Shown here: one piece after another, positions 1 to 9,314 of the stretch
How positions within the stretch are numbered: position 1 is the stretch's first letter
How the letters are laid out: every line of letters starts with the position of its first letter
NCBI RefSeq assembly: GCF_900143515.1
Contig: NZ_FSQT01000001.1
Coordinates: forward strand, 1,116,001-1,180,000
DNA length: 64,000 nt
From: Micromonospora cremea
GTDB lineage: Bacteria; Actinomycetota; Actinomycetes; Mycobacteriales; Micromonosporaceae
Direction: 5' to 3'
Translations under genes and position numbers: made by a program
Notes under the pieces: model-generated
Databases searched by the model: none
What the model was told of the DNA's origin: nothing
The model's input: only the letters and a program-made list of their open reading frames with translations

Positions 1-3000
1 CCATTGCGCGCTTCCTGTCCCCCCGACTGATCGCCGCGACAACCGCGGTCCTCCTGCCGGTGGGACTCCTCGTCGGCGCGCCCCTGGCCAGTGCCGCACC
101 CACCACCGCGCCGCCCGGCAGCTTCAGCTCCTCGTTCGAGTCGGCCGATCCGCAACCCGCCGCGAGCACCGTCGAGGTCGACCGGAGTGGCAAGCCGATC
201 CAGCAGAACCTGAGCGGATCGAGCCGCACGGTACTGCCCGGCAGCCTGCTCGAGCAGGTCGGCGCGGTGACCGCGAGCGCCGAGAACGCGCCGAACGAGA
301 CCGCCGCGAAGCTCACGGACGGCGACCCCTCGACCAAGTGGCTGGCGTTCAACCCGACCGGCTGGGTGACGTACCAGCTGACCAAGCCGGCGACCGTGGT
401 GCGGTACGCGCTGACCTCGGCGGACGATGCTCCGACCCGCGACCCCAGGGACTTCACCCTCCAGGGCTCCACCGACGGCAGCACGTGGATCGACCTGAAC
501 CGGCAGACCGGGCAGGCCTTCGGTGGCCGGTTCGCCACGAAGACCTACAGCTTCACCAACACGACCGCCTACGGCTACTACCGGCTGAACGTCACCGCCA
601 ACTCCGGTGACTCCCTCGTTCAGCTCGCCGGCTGGGACATCAGCGACGGCTCGGACGTCAAACCACCGGCCACTCCGATGGTCAGCGTCACCGGCGCCGG
701 TCCGGCCGGCGGCTACACCACCAAGCCGGGGGTGGGCTTCACCGGCCTGGCTTCACTCCGGTACGCGGGCGGCGCCGAAGCCGCCGGCCGCTCGTACGCG
801 ACCAACAGGCTGTTCGACGTCGACATCCCGGTCGGGCCGAAGACCCGGCTCTCCTACAAGATCTTCCCCGAGTTCACCGGTCAGGACGCCCGGTACCCGT
901 CCACCCACGCCGCGGTCGACCTGCACTTCACCGACGGCAGCTACCTGAGCAGCCTCGCGCCCGTCGACCAGCACGGCTACGCGCTCACCGGGGCCGGGCA
1001 GGGTGCGTCGAAGGTGCTCTACGCCGACCAGTGGAACGTCGTGCAGGCCGACATCGGCGCGATCGCGCGCGGCAAGACGATCGACCGCATCCTGCTCGCC
1101 TACGACGACCCGCAGGCAACGGGGGAGACCCGGTTCCAGGGCTGGCTCGACGACGTCGCGGTGACGGCCTCCCCGGCGTCGATCGACGGTTCGCGGCTCA
1201 CCAACTACGTCGACACCCGGCGCGGGACCAACTCCACGGGCGGGTTCTCGCGCGGCAACAACCTGCCGATCACCTCGGTCCCGAACGGCTTCAACTTCTT
1301 CACGCCGGTCACCGACGCGACGTCCGACTCGTGGGAGTACCAGTACCACCGGGTCAACAACGCCGCCAACCTGCCCACCCTCCAGGGCCTCGCGATCTCG
1401 CACGAGCCGAGCCCGTGGATGGGTGACCGCAACCAGATGTCGGTCATGCCCGTCGCCGGCGACGGACCCCTCACCGGGCCGCCGTCCAGCCGGGCGCTCG
1501 CCTTCCGCCACGAGGACGAGACGGCACAGCCGGACCTCTACCGGGTCGCGTTGCAGAACGGCCTGACCGCCGAGATGTCGCCCACCGACCACGCCGGGAT
1601 CATGCGGTTCACCTTCCCGTCCGGGCCGGCGACCGGAAGCCTCGTCTTCTACAACGGCACGTTCACCATCGGCGCCGACGGCACGTTCACCGGCTGGGTC
1701 GACAACGGAAGTGGCCTCTCGGCCGGTCGTAGCCGGATGTTCGTGTCCGGCGCCTTCGACCGGGCCCCCGCGGCGTCCTCCGCGACGGCCGCCACCTTCG
1801 ACGTCTCCACGAACCGCCAGGTGACGATGCGCATCGCGACCTCGTTCCTCTCGGTCGACCAGGCGCACCGGAACCTCGACCTGGAGGTCACCGGAAAGAG
1901 CTTCGACCAGGTCCACGCCGACGCCACCGCGGCCTGGCAGGACCGGCTCGGCCGGGTCGAGGTGCGGGACGCGACCGAGACGCAGCTGGTGACGATGTAC
2001 TCGAACCTGTACCGGCTGAACCTGTACCCGAACTCGCAGTCGGAGAACACCGGCACCGCCGCCGCGCCGCGTTGGCAGTACGCGAGCCCGGTGTCGGCGC
2101 CGACCGGCACGTCGACCGCGACCCACACCGGCGCGAAGATCGTCGACGGCCAGATCTACGTCAACAACGGCTTCTGGGACACCTACCGCACCGTGTGGCC
2201 CGCCTACGCGCTGCTGTACCCGGACGTCGCGGCCAGGATCTCCGACGGGTTCGTCCAGCACTACCGCGACGGCGGCTGGATCGCCCGCTGGTCGTCCCCG
2301 GGCTACGCCGACCTGATGACCGGCACCAGCGCGAACGTGGCACTGGCCCAGGCGTACCTCACCGGCGTCAAGTTGCCCGACCCGCTCGCGGCGTACGACG
2401 CGGCGGTCAAGGACGCGACCGTCGCATCCGGCCGCAGCGCGGTGGGCCGCAAGGGCATCGAGACGTCGCTGTTCCTCGGCTACACGCCGACCTCCACCGG
2501 AGAGTCGGTGTCGTGGGCGCTGGAAGGTTTCATCAACGACTACGGCATCGGCAACATGGGCGCGGCCCTGGCCAAGGACCCGGCCACACCGAAGTCGGAG
2601 CGCGATCGGCTCAAGGAGGAGTCGCGGTACTTCCTGGAGCGCGCCCGCAACTACGTCCACCTCTTCGACCCGAAGACGAAGCTCTTCCAGGGCCGCGACG
2701 CCTCCGGCACCTTCCTCGCCGGTGACCCGCTGGACTGGGGCGGCGTCTACACCGAGACCAACGGCTGGAACTTCGCGTTCACCGCGCAGCAGGACGGTCA
2801 GGGACTGGCCAACCTGTACGGCGGGCAGAAGGCGCTGCGCGACAAGCTCGACCAGTTCTTCGCCACCCCGGAGACCGCCGACCGACCCGGCGGGTACGGC
2901 GCCACGATCCACGAGATGCTCGAGGCGCGCGCGGTGCGGATGGGCCAGCTCGGCATGAGCAACCAGCCGTCGCACCACATTCCGTACATGTACGACTACG

Positions 3001-5612
3001 CGGGCGCGCCGGCCAGGACGCAGGCGATCGTGCGGGAGATCCTGCAGCGTCTCTACGTCGGCAGTGAGATCGGCCAGGGCTACCTGGGCGACGAGGACAA
3101 CGGCGAGATGTCGTCGTGGTACATCCTCAGCTCGTTGGGCATTTACCCGCTGCAGGCCGGGTCGTCCCACTGGGCCATCGGCTCGCCGCAGTTCACGAAG
3201 ATGACCGTCCACCGCACGAGCGGCGACATCGTCGTCAACGCGCCGAACAACAGCACCAAGAACGTCTACGTGCAGGGCGTCAAGGTCAACGGAAAGAAGC
3301 AGCGCGAGCTGTCCGTCGACGTGTCCGCGCTCGCCAAGGGCGGCACGATCGACTTCCAGATGGGCCCCGACCCGTCGTCCTGGGGGACCGGCAGCAACGA
3401 CGGACCGCCGTCACTGACCAGAGGCGACAAGGCGCCCAAGCCGCTGCAGGATGTCACCGGCCCCGGTCTCGGCACCGCGACCGCGACGGGCGGCCAGGAC
3501 GCGTTGAAGCTGTTCGACGACTCGTCGACCACGCAGCTGACGTTCACCACCGCGACGCCGCAGGTCAGCTGGGCCTCCCGTGGCCCCACGCAGAAGCCGA
3601 CCTACTACACCCTCACCTCCGGGGCGAACGTGGGCGATCCGGCGGACTGGCGGTTGCAGGGCTCCAATGACGGCATCACCTGGAGCACCGTCGACGCCCG
3701 CGAGGGCGAGGTGTTCCGGTGGCGCAACCAGAGCCGCCCGTTCACCATCGACAAGCCGGGACGGTTCGCGCAGTTCCGCCTCGTCGTCACCAGGACCGTC
3801 GGCGCCGCGCAGGCGAACCTCGCCGAGATCGAGTTGCTCGCCGGAGGAGACATCGAGGTCGGTGGCGGCGACATCGCCGTGACCGCCGCGGGCAGTGTGC
3901 ACGCGACGACCGGCGTACCCGTCTCGGTGCCCCTGGCCTCCGTCACCGGGGGCACCGCCAGCGGCTACCAGGCCACCATCGACTGGGGTGACGGGTCACC
4001 GGTCACCGAGGGCACCCTGACGTTGAGCTCGCGGGCCGTCTACAGCGTCAGCGGCTCGCACACCTACGCCACGCCGGGTCACCACCAGGCGAGCGTCACG
4101 GTGACCGACGGCACCGGCCAGGGCTCGGTGACGGTCGGCGTCGACGTGGCCTACGCGCCGAACTCCGGCCTCACCGCGGCGTTCGACACCGTCTGCATCG
4201 GTGACGAGGGCACCCTCGCGGCGAACTGCGACGCCAAGTCGTGGGCGTACTCGCGGGCCGCCCTGACGGCGGCCGGCGTAACCCAGGGCCAGCGGCACCA
4301 GGTGCCCGGAACGGCGCTGCAGTTCACGCTGCCGGCGATCCTGGCCGGGCAGCCGGACAACGCCACCGGCAATGGCAGGACGGTCGTTCTCAACCTTCCG
4401 GCCGACGCCAGGAGCATCTCGTTCATCGGCGCCGGCACGCAGGGCAACCAGAACACCACCGGCACGGCGACGTTCAGCGACGGCAGCACGGCCAGCATCC
4501 CGATCCAGATGAGTGACTGGACGCTGGGCGGCAACGCCAACGGCACCCCGTCGTACGGCAACATCGTCGTCGCCAAGGCCGCGTACCGGTTGAGCGGCAC
4601 CAGCCGGGACGGCGCGCAGCCGTTCCTGTTCGCCACCGCGCCGTACCAGATCCCGGCGGGCAGGACGCTCGTCTCGGTGACCCTGCCGACGCAGACCGGC
4701 GACCCCGGCTCGGCGGGCCGGATCCACGTGTTCGCCATCGCGAACGACGGCACGCCGGCCGCCGCGCTGGTGACCACCGCCCCGAAGGACCAGACGGCCG
4801 ACGCCGGGCAGGTCCTCTCGGCCACCCTCGGCTCGGTGAGCGGCGGCGTTCCCGGTACGACGGGCTACCGCGCCCGGGTGCAGTGGGGCGACGGCACGGT
4901 TCCGGACGACGTCACGATCGGCCCGGACGGTGCGCTGAGTGGACGGCACACCTATGCGCAGGAGGGCACCTACACGGTGCACGTCACCGCGTGGGACACG
5001 TTGTCGAGCAGCACCGAGACCTTCACGGTGACCGTGGCTCGCGGCGGGTCCCAGCCGGCGATCGCGGTGTCGACCTCGGCCACCGTGACCACCGGTGACG
5101 CGGTCACGATCAACGGCAGCGGCTTCGCGGCCGGCGAGCAGGTGACCGTGACGCTCGGCACCAGTCCGGCGCGGACCATCAGGGTCGCGGCGTCCAAGGC
5201 GGGAGCGGTACGAGCTTCCGTCGCGACGTCGGGTGACGCGCAGCCCGGCCGGTACTCCGTCACCGCCACCGGCGCGTCCTCACGGATGCCGGCGACCGCC
5301 ACCGTCCAGGTGACCGGGCAGCCGGAGAAGCCGACCTACGAACCGCAGGCGGCGCTGACGACCACGTCGGGACCGCGCGGTACGTCGATCACGGTCGACG
5401 GCGCCGGATTCGCTCCGAACGAGGCGGTCACGGTCACCTTCGCGAGCGGCCTCGCGGTCAGCACCATGCGCGCGAATGGTGACGGCGTCATCGCCGGCGC
5501 GACAGTCAGCGTCCCCGGGACGGCGAAGGCCGGCTCGACCGTCGTCACGCTGGCGGGAGCCAGGTCGGTGACGCGGGTCGCGCTGCCCTTCACCGTCACC
5601 GGCCCGAAGTGA
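1..5612 (+). CDS. Secreted GH92 family alpha-mannosidase, multidomain (5' partial)
   Basis: Predicted exported exo-alpha-mannosidase (GH92 enzymes usually need Ca2+). The reading frame is open to the left edge: an uncleaved signal-peptide-like stretch (SPRLIAATTAVLLPVGLLVG then ASAA) begins before the first in-frame GTG at 60, so the true start lies outside the window. Counting from that GTG, domains are: an F5/8 type C (discoidin) domain at about 65-195; GH92 N-domain and (alpha/alpha)6 catalytic domain at about 375-1110, with the family signature GDEDNGEMSSWYILSSLGIYP near 1010; a second discoidin-like domain at about 1150-1265; PKD domains near 1290-1365 and 1590-1660 (both with WGDG) around a beta-sandwich; and two IPT/TIG-like repeats at 1665-1845. 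It is far longer than typical 700-800 residue bacterial GH92 proteins. The accessory domains suggest binding to glycan polymers outside the cell. Confidence 0.93.
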   Translation, partial: IARFLSPRLIAATTAVLLPVGLLVGAPLASAAPTTAPPGSFSSSFESADPQPAASTVEVDRSGKPIQQNLSGSSRTVLPGSLLEQVGAVTASAENAPNETAAKLTDGDPSTKWLAFNPTGWVTYQLTKPATVVRYALTSADDAPTRDPRDFTLQGSTDGSTWIDLNRQTGQAFGGRFATKTYSFTNTTAYGYYRLNVTANSGDSLVQLAGWDISDGSDVKPPATPMVSVTGAGPAGGYTTKPGVGFTGLASLRYAGGAEAAGRSYATNRLFDVDIPVGPKTRLSYKIFPEFTGQDARYPSTHAAVDLHFTDGSYLSSLAPVDQHGYALTGAGQGASKVLYADQWNVVQADIGAIARGKTIDRILLAYDDPQATGETRFQGWLDDVAVTASPASIDGSRLTNYVDTRRGTNSTGGFSRGNNLPITSVPNGFNFFTPVTDATSDSWEYQYHRVNNAANLPTLQGLAISHEPSPWMGDRNQMSVMPVAGDGPLTGPPSSRALAFRHEDETAQPDLYRVALQNGLTAEMSPTDHAGIMRFTFPSGPATGSLVFYNGTFTIGADGTFTGWVDNGSGLSAGRSRMFVSGAFDRAPAASSATAATFDVSTNRQVTMRIATSFLSVDQAHRNLDLEVTGKSFDQVHADATAAWQDRLGRVEVRDATETQLVTMYSNLYRLNLYPNSQSENTGTAAAPRWQYASPVSAPTGTSTATHTGAKIVDGQIYVNNGFWDTYRTVWPAYALLYPDVAARISDGFVQHYRDGGWIARWSSPGYADLMTGTSANVALAQAYLTGVKLPDPLAAYDAAVKDATVASGRSAVGRKGIETSLFLGYTPTSTGESVSWALEGFINDYGIGNMGAALAKDPATPKSERDRLKEESRYFLERARNYVHLFDPKTKLFQGRDASGTFLAGDPLDWGGVYTETNGWNFAFTAQQDGQGLANLYGGQKALRDKLDQFFATPETADRPGGYGATIHEMLEARAVRMGQLGMSNQPSHHIPYMYDYAGAPARTQAIVREILQRLYVGSEIGQGYLGDEDNGEMSSWYILSSLGIYPLQAGSSHWAIGSPQFTKMTVHRTSGDIVVNAPNNSTKNVYVQGVKVNGKKQRELSVDVSALAKGGTIDFQMGPDPSSWGTGSNDGPPSLTRGDKAPKPLQDVTGPGLGTATATGGQDALKLFDDSSTTQLTFTTATPQVSWASRGPTQKPTYYTLTSGANVGDPADWRLQGSNDGITWSTVDAREGEVFRWRNQSRPFTIDKPGRFAQFRLVVTRTVGAAQANLAEIELLAGGDIEVGGGDIAVTAAGSVHATTGVPVSVPLASVTGGTASGYQATIDWGDGSPVTEGTLTLSSRAVYSVSGSHTYATPGHHQASVTVTDGTGQGSVTVGVDVAYAPNSGLTAAFDTVCIGDEGTLAANCDAKSWAYSRAALTAAGVTQGQRHQVPGTALQFTLPAILAGQPDNATGNGRTVVLNLPADARSISFIGAGTQGNQNTTGTATFSDGSTASIPIQMSDWTLGGNANGTPSYGNIVVAKAAYRLSGTSRDGAQPFLFATAPYQIPAGRTLVSVTLPTQTGDPGSAGRIHVFAIANDGTPAAALVTTAPKDQTADAGQVLSATLGSVSGGVPGTTGYRARVQWGDGTVPDDVTIGPDGALSGRHTYAQEGTYTVHVTAWDTLSSSTETFTVTVARGGSQPAIAVSTSATVTTGDAVTINGSGFAAGEQVTVTLGTSPARTIRVAASKAGAVRASVATSGDAQPGRYSVTATGASSRMPATATVQVTGQPEKPTYEPQAALTTTSGPRGTSITVDGAGFAPNEAVTVTFASGLAVSTMRANGDGVIAGATVSVPGTAKAGSTVVTLAGARSVTRVALPFTVTGPK

Positions 5613-5623
5613 GTCAGAGATAG

Positions 5624-5673
5624 CAAGAACGCGTGGGGCGGGCCGTGATCACGGCCCGCCCCACGCGTTCTTG
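5624..5673. terminator. Perfect 50-bp palindrome, terminator of the GH92 gene
   Basis: The two 25-bp arms match perfectly around the centre TGATCA, starting 11 bp after the GH92 stop codon. No T-tract follows, as is common for actinobacterial terminators. The next ORF could formally begin inside the palindrome, which argues for its later start at 5734. Confidence 0.85.
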
Positions 5674-5719
5674 GGCCACGGCCACGCCGCGCGGGGCGCG
5701 GGTGCCCCGTACTGCCTGC

Positions 5720-5725
5720 TAGCGT
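5720..5725 (+). promoter_or_regulatory. Probable -10 element (TAGCGT) for a leaderless transcript
   Basis: TAGCGT lies 8 nt before the GTG at 5734, so transcription would begin at or near the start codon. Ten other genes in the window show the same spacing (see findings). Confidence 0.5.
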
Positions 5726-5733
5726 CGACCGTC

Positions 5734-6393
5734 GTGGACAGTCCCGTACTGCTCGCATCCAGGCGCGACGCGGACGTCTTCGTGCTCGACGAGGCACGCG
5801 TGCTGCGCCGCTACCGTGACGGCGGCGACACCGCGCCGGAGGCGGCCATGATGGCGTACGTCGCCGCAGCGAATTACCCGGTGCCGGTGGTGTACGCCGC
5901 CGACGGCCCCGACCTGGTGCTCGAACGGCTCGACGGCGAGACCCTCCTGGACGCGCTGCTCGTCGGCCGGATCGACAACGACTCCGCCGCCGAGCTGCTC
6001 GTGGATTTGCACGACCGCCTGCACAACCTGCCGGCCCGGCTCGGTGCCGAGCCGACGGATCGCGTCCTGCACCTCGATCTGCACCCGCGCAACGTCATGG
6101 TGACCTCGCGCGGTCCGGTTGTCATCGACTGGCGCAACGCGGCCGAGGGACCGGCCGACTTCGACGTGGCCATGACCGCGCTGATCCTCGCCGAGGTGGC
6201 GGTCGGTCAGGATGCCCACCTTGCCCGGCGCGCCCGGGCGGGACTCACCGCCTTCCAGCGGTGGGCGGAACCGCCCCGAGCCAGCCAACTACGGCGTGCC
6301 CTGGGCATGCGACGGGTCAATCCCACGCTTTCCGCCGTCGAGAAGGCCGCCCTGGACCGCGCCGCCGCCCTGGTCCAGACCCGCCCCGGCTGA
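5734..6393 (+). CDS. APH/choline-kinase-fold small phosphotransferase-like protein
   Basis: A 219-residue protein with a protein-kinase-like fold of the aminoglycoside phosphotransferase type. The catalytic loop HLDLHPRNVM (about residue 117) and the metal-binding segment VVIDWRNA (about 130) are both visible. The N-terminal lobe is short, with a YRDGG stretch in place of a clear glycine loop. GTG 5734 is preferred because the -10 element at 5720-5725 fits a leaderless start, and because longer starts fall within the upstream terminator palindrome. The substrate is unknown; related proteins are generic kinases rather than resistance enzymes. The gene stands alone between a terminator and the nrd leader. 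Confidence 0.7.
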   Translation: MDSPVLLASRRDADVFVLDEARVLRRYRDGGDTAPEAAMMAYVAAANYPVPVVYAADGPDLVLERLDGETLLDALLVGRIDNDSAAELLVDLHDRLHNLPARLGAEPTDRVLHLDLHPRNVMVTSRGPVVIDWRNAAEGPADFDVAMTALILAEVAVGQDAHLARRARAGLTAFQRWAEPPRASQLRRALGMRRVNPTLSAVEKAALDRAAALVQTRPG

Positions 6394-6589
6394 TGCCGGC
6401 CGAGCCGTCCTGGCGTGCGGTGCTGACACCAGGACCGCTCAGCGTCCACGCCCTGCCCTGCCCTGACCGAGCGGCGTCCGGCTGGTGACCGTCGTCACCG
6501 ACCTGACCGCCGACACGCCCATGCCCGAGATGTGGGGGTGTGACAACGGCGTCGTCCCTATATATGGTGTCGATCGCAGCTGGTTCGGC
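6394..6589. other. Non-coding leader DNA before the riboswitch, with candidate nrd promoter
   Basis: Together with the riboswitch and expression platform this makes a 518-bp gap between genes. A TATATAT run at 6559-6565, unusually AT-rich for this window, with TGACAA about 13-15 bp upstream (6541-6546), is the most likely promoter of nrdAB. I see no convincing gene. Confidence 0.4.
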
Positions 6590-6780
6590 CGCTCATCCGC
6601 AGTGGTCGAGGCAAGAGGGAACCCGGTGGAAATCCGGGACTGCCCCGCAGCGGTGAGTGGGAACGACCGCCGTCATCAGCACTGGGCCGCCAAGCGGCCT
6701 GGGAAGCGACGGCCAGTAGGAGACCGGCGAGTCCGGTCGTGCCCACAAGTCCGAAGACCTGCCAGCGCGCCGCGCACCCG
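6590..6780 (+). ncRNA. Cobalamin (B12) riboswitch controlling nrdAB
   Basis: Conserved cobalamin-riboswitch core elements occur in order: GGGAACCCGGTGGAAATCC, then GGGACTGCCCCGCAGCGGTG, then a GGGAACGACC segment, ending with the B12-box-like AGTCCGAAGACCTGCC (to about 6772). It sits 130-140 bp before nrdA on the same strand. In Streptomyces a B12 riboswitch represses the class Ia nrdABS operon when coenzyme B12 supports the class II enzyme; the same logic is expected here. GC-rich inverted segments between 6780 and 6840 probably form the expression platform. Confidence 0.93.
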
Positions 6781-6911
6781 CACCCGGGTGGGCGGCGGTC
6801 CGACGCCGCGTGGGACGGCCGACGCCCCCTGACCCACGCCCGGCGTGGCGTCCGCCGGTGTCTGTCTCCTCGCGTCCGAGGGCCATCAGGTCTCGAACTC
6901 GCGAGGAGTGA

Positions 6912-9314
6912 GTGGTGACAGTCACCCAGGTGGTCCCGACCGGCGGCGACACCGCCCTGCCGGGCCGGCGGCGGACGCAAATGCACGTCCGCAAGCGCGA
7001 CGGCGCCAGCGAACCGGTGGACGTGAACAAGATCGTCCGTGCGGTCGAGCGGTGGACCGACGACCTGACCGATGTCGACCCGCTGCGGGTGGCGACCCGG
7101 ACGATCAGCGGGCTCTACGACGGCGCGACCACCGCCGAGCTGGACCGGCTGTCCATCCAGACCGCGGCCGAGATGATCGGTGAGGAGCCGCAGTACTCAC
7201 GCCTGGCCGCTCGGCTGCTGGCCGGCTACGTCGACAAGGAGGTGCGCCGGCAGGGCGTCACCTCGTTCAGCACGGCGATCCGGGTCGGCCACGCCGAGGG
7301 ACTGATCGGAGACGACACCGCCGCCTTCGTCGCCGCACACGCCCGGGCGCTCGACGACGCCGTCGACCCGGACGGCGACCGGCGGTTCGAGTACTTCGGC
7401 CTGCGCACGGTGTACGACCGGTACCTGCTGCGCCACCCGACCAGCCGGCTGGTGCTGGAGACCCCGCAGTACTGGCTGCTGCGGGTGGCCTGCGGCCTGT
7501 CCCGTACGTCGGACGAGGCGGTCGACTTCTACCGGCTGATGTCCAGCCTGGCCTACCTGCCCAGCTCGCCGACGTTGTTCAACTCCGGCACCCGGCACAC
7601 CCAGATGTCCTCCTGCTACCTGGTCGACTCCCCGCGAGACGAACTGGACTCGATCTACCAGCGGTACGCGCAGGTCGCCAACTTGTCCAAGTTCGCCGGC
7701 GGCATCGGCATCGCGTACTCCCGGGTCCGGTCGCGGGGCGCGCTGATCCGCGGCACGAACGGGCAGTCCAACGGGATCGTGCCGTGGCTGCGCACGCTGG
7801 ACGCGAGCGTCGCCGCGGTCAACCAGGGCGGCCGGCGCAAGGGCGCCGCCTGCGTGTACCTGGAGCCGTGGCACCCGGACATCGAGGAGTTCCTGCAACT
7901 GCGGGACAACACCGGCGAGGACGCCCGGCGCACCCACAACCTGAACCTGGCCAACTGGATCCCCGACGAGTTCATGCGCCGGGTCGAGGCAGACGAGGTG
8001 TGGTCGCTGTTCGACCCGCACGAGGTGCCGGAACTGCCCGACCTGTGGGGCGAGCGGTTCGACGCCGCGTACCGGACGGCCGAGGCGCAGGGCCGCTACG
8101 TGCGGCAGATCCCGGCGCGGGAGCTGTACGGGAAGATGATGCGCACCCTGGCCCAGACCGGCAACGGGTGGATGACCTTCAAGGACGCCGCGAACCGGCT
8201 GTGCAACCAGACCGCCGAACCGGGCAACGTGGTACACCTGTCCAACCTCTGCACCGAGATCATCGAGGTGTCCAGCGACGCCGAGACCGCGGTGTGCAAC
8301 CTCGGCTCGGTGAACCTCGCCGCCCACCTCACCGATGGCGCCATCGACTGGCAGCGGCTGCGCGCCACGGTCCGTACCGCGGTCACGTTCCTCGACCGGG
8401 TCATCGACATCAACTACTACCCGACCGCGCAGGCGGCGGTGAGCAACCCCCGCTGGCGGCCGGTCGGGCTCGGGCTGATGGGCCTGCAGGACGTGTTCTT
8501 CGCGCTGCGGATGCCGTTCGACTCCCCGGCCGCGCGGGAGTTGTCCACCCGGGTCAGCGAGGAGTTGTACCTGACCGCCCTGGAGACCTCCGCGGACCTG
8601 GCGCGGCGCTTCGGCGCGCACCCGGCGTACGGGCAGACGCGGGCGGCGCGCGGGCAGTTACAGCCCGACCTGTGGGGCGTCGAGGGAACGCAGACCGCCC
8701 GGTGGACCGCGCTGCGGGAGCGGGTGGACACGCACGGGTTGCGCAACTCCCTGCTGGTGGCGGTCGCCCCGACCGCCACCATCGCCTCGATCGCCGGTTG
8801 TTACGAGTGCGTCGAGCCGCAGGTCTCCAACCTGTTCAAGCGCGAGACCCTGTCGGGGGAGTTCCTTCAGGTCAACACCGCTCTGGTACGCGAGCTGAAG
8901 GCCCGCGGCCTGTGGACCGAGCCGGTCCGGTCGGCGATCAAGCGGGCTGAGGGCTCGGTGCAGGAGATCACGGAGCTACCGGCCGCCGTCCGCGAGCTGT
9001 TCCGCACCGCGTGGGAGCTGCCGCAGCGGGCGCTGATCGACCTGGCCGCCGCTCGGGCGCCCTTCATCGACCAGTCCCAGTCGCTGAACCTGTTCCTGGC
9101 CTCGCCCACCATCGGCAAGCTCTCCTCGATGTACCTGTACGCCTGGAAGACCGGGCTGAAGACCACCTACTACCTGCGGTCCCGCCCCGCCACCCGGATC
9201 CAGCAGGCCACCGTCGCGCCCACCGCCATCGCCCTCGCCGCGCCCGTGACGGCCGATCCGGAGGCGCTGGCCTGCTCGCTGGAGAACCCCGAGTCCTGCG
9301 AAGCCTGCCAGTGA
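6912..9314 (+). CDS. nrdA: Class Ia ribonucleoside-diphosphate reductase, alpha (large) subunit
   Basis: Reduces ribonucleoside diphosphates to deoxy forms together with NrdB. The protein is 800 residues, or 799 if the adjacent GTG at 6915 is used; GAGGAG at 6903-6908 fits either. An N-terminal ATP-cone (MHVRKRDG, EPVDVNKIVRAVERW) gives the allosteric activity site. Active-site elements are present: the first redox cysteine in MSSCYLVD, the NLCTEI loop with radical cysteine and glutamate, and the second redox cysteine in AVCNLGSVNLA. The C-terminal tail ends in CEACQ, the CxxC pair that re-reduces the active site. It is translationally coupled to nrdB and controlled by the upstream B12 riboswitch. 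Confidence 0.97.
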   Translation: MVTVTQVVPTGGDTALPGRRRTQMHVRKRDGASEPVDVNKIVRAVERWTDDLTDVDPLRVATRTISGLYDGATTAELDRLSIQTAAEMIGEEPQYSRLAARLLAGYVDKEVRRQGVTSFSTAIRVGHAEGLIGDDTAAFVAAHARALDDAVDPDGDRRFEYFGLRTVYDRYLLRHPTSRLVLETPQYWLLRVACGLSRTSDEAVDFYRLMSSLAYLPSSPTLFNSGTRHTQMSSCYLVDSPRDELDSIYQRYAQVANLSKFAGGIGIAYSRVRSRGALIRGTNGQSNGIVPWLRTLDASVAAVNQGGRRKGAACVYLEPWHPDIEEFLQLRDNTGEDARRTHNLNLANWIPDEFMRRVEADEVWSLFDPHEVPELPDLWGERFDAAYRTAEAQGRYVRQIPARELYGKMMRTLAQTGNGWMTFKDAANRLCNQTAEPGNVVHLSNLCTEIIEVSSDAETAVCNLGSVNLAAHLTDGAIDWQRLRATVRTAVTFLDRVIDINYYPTAQAAVSNPRWRPVGLGLMGLQDVFFALRMPFDSPAARELSTRVSEELYLTALETSADLARRFGAHPAYGQTRAARGQLQPDLWGVEGTQTARWTALRERVDTHGLRNSLLVAVAPTATIASIAGCYECVEPQVSNLFKRETLSGEFLQVNTALVRELKARGLWTEPVRSAIKRAEGSVQEITELPAAVRELFRTAWELPQRALIDLAAARAPFIDQSQSLNLFLASPTIGKLSSMYLYAWKTGLKTTYYLRSRPATRIQQATVAPTAIALAAPVTADPEALACSLENPESCEACQ

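Noticed and set aside
753..3212. Long minus-strand open frame opposite the GH92 gene
   Set aside because: Arg/Val/Gly-rich translation without domains; a GC-bias shadow of the real plus-strand gene.
6485..6832. Open frame spanning the nrd leader
   Set aside because: Covers the riboswitch core; its translation has no protein-like features.
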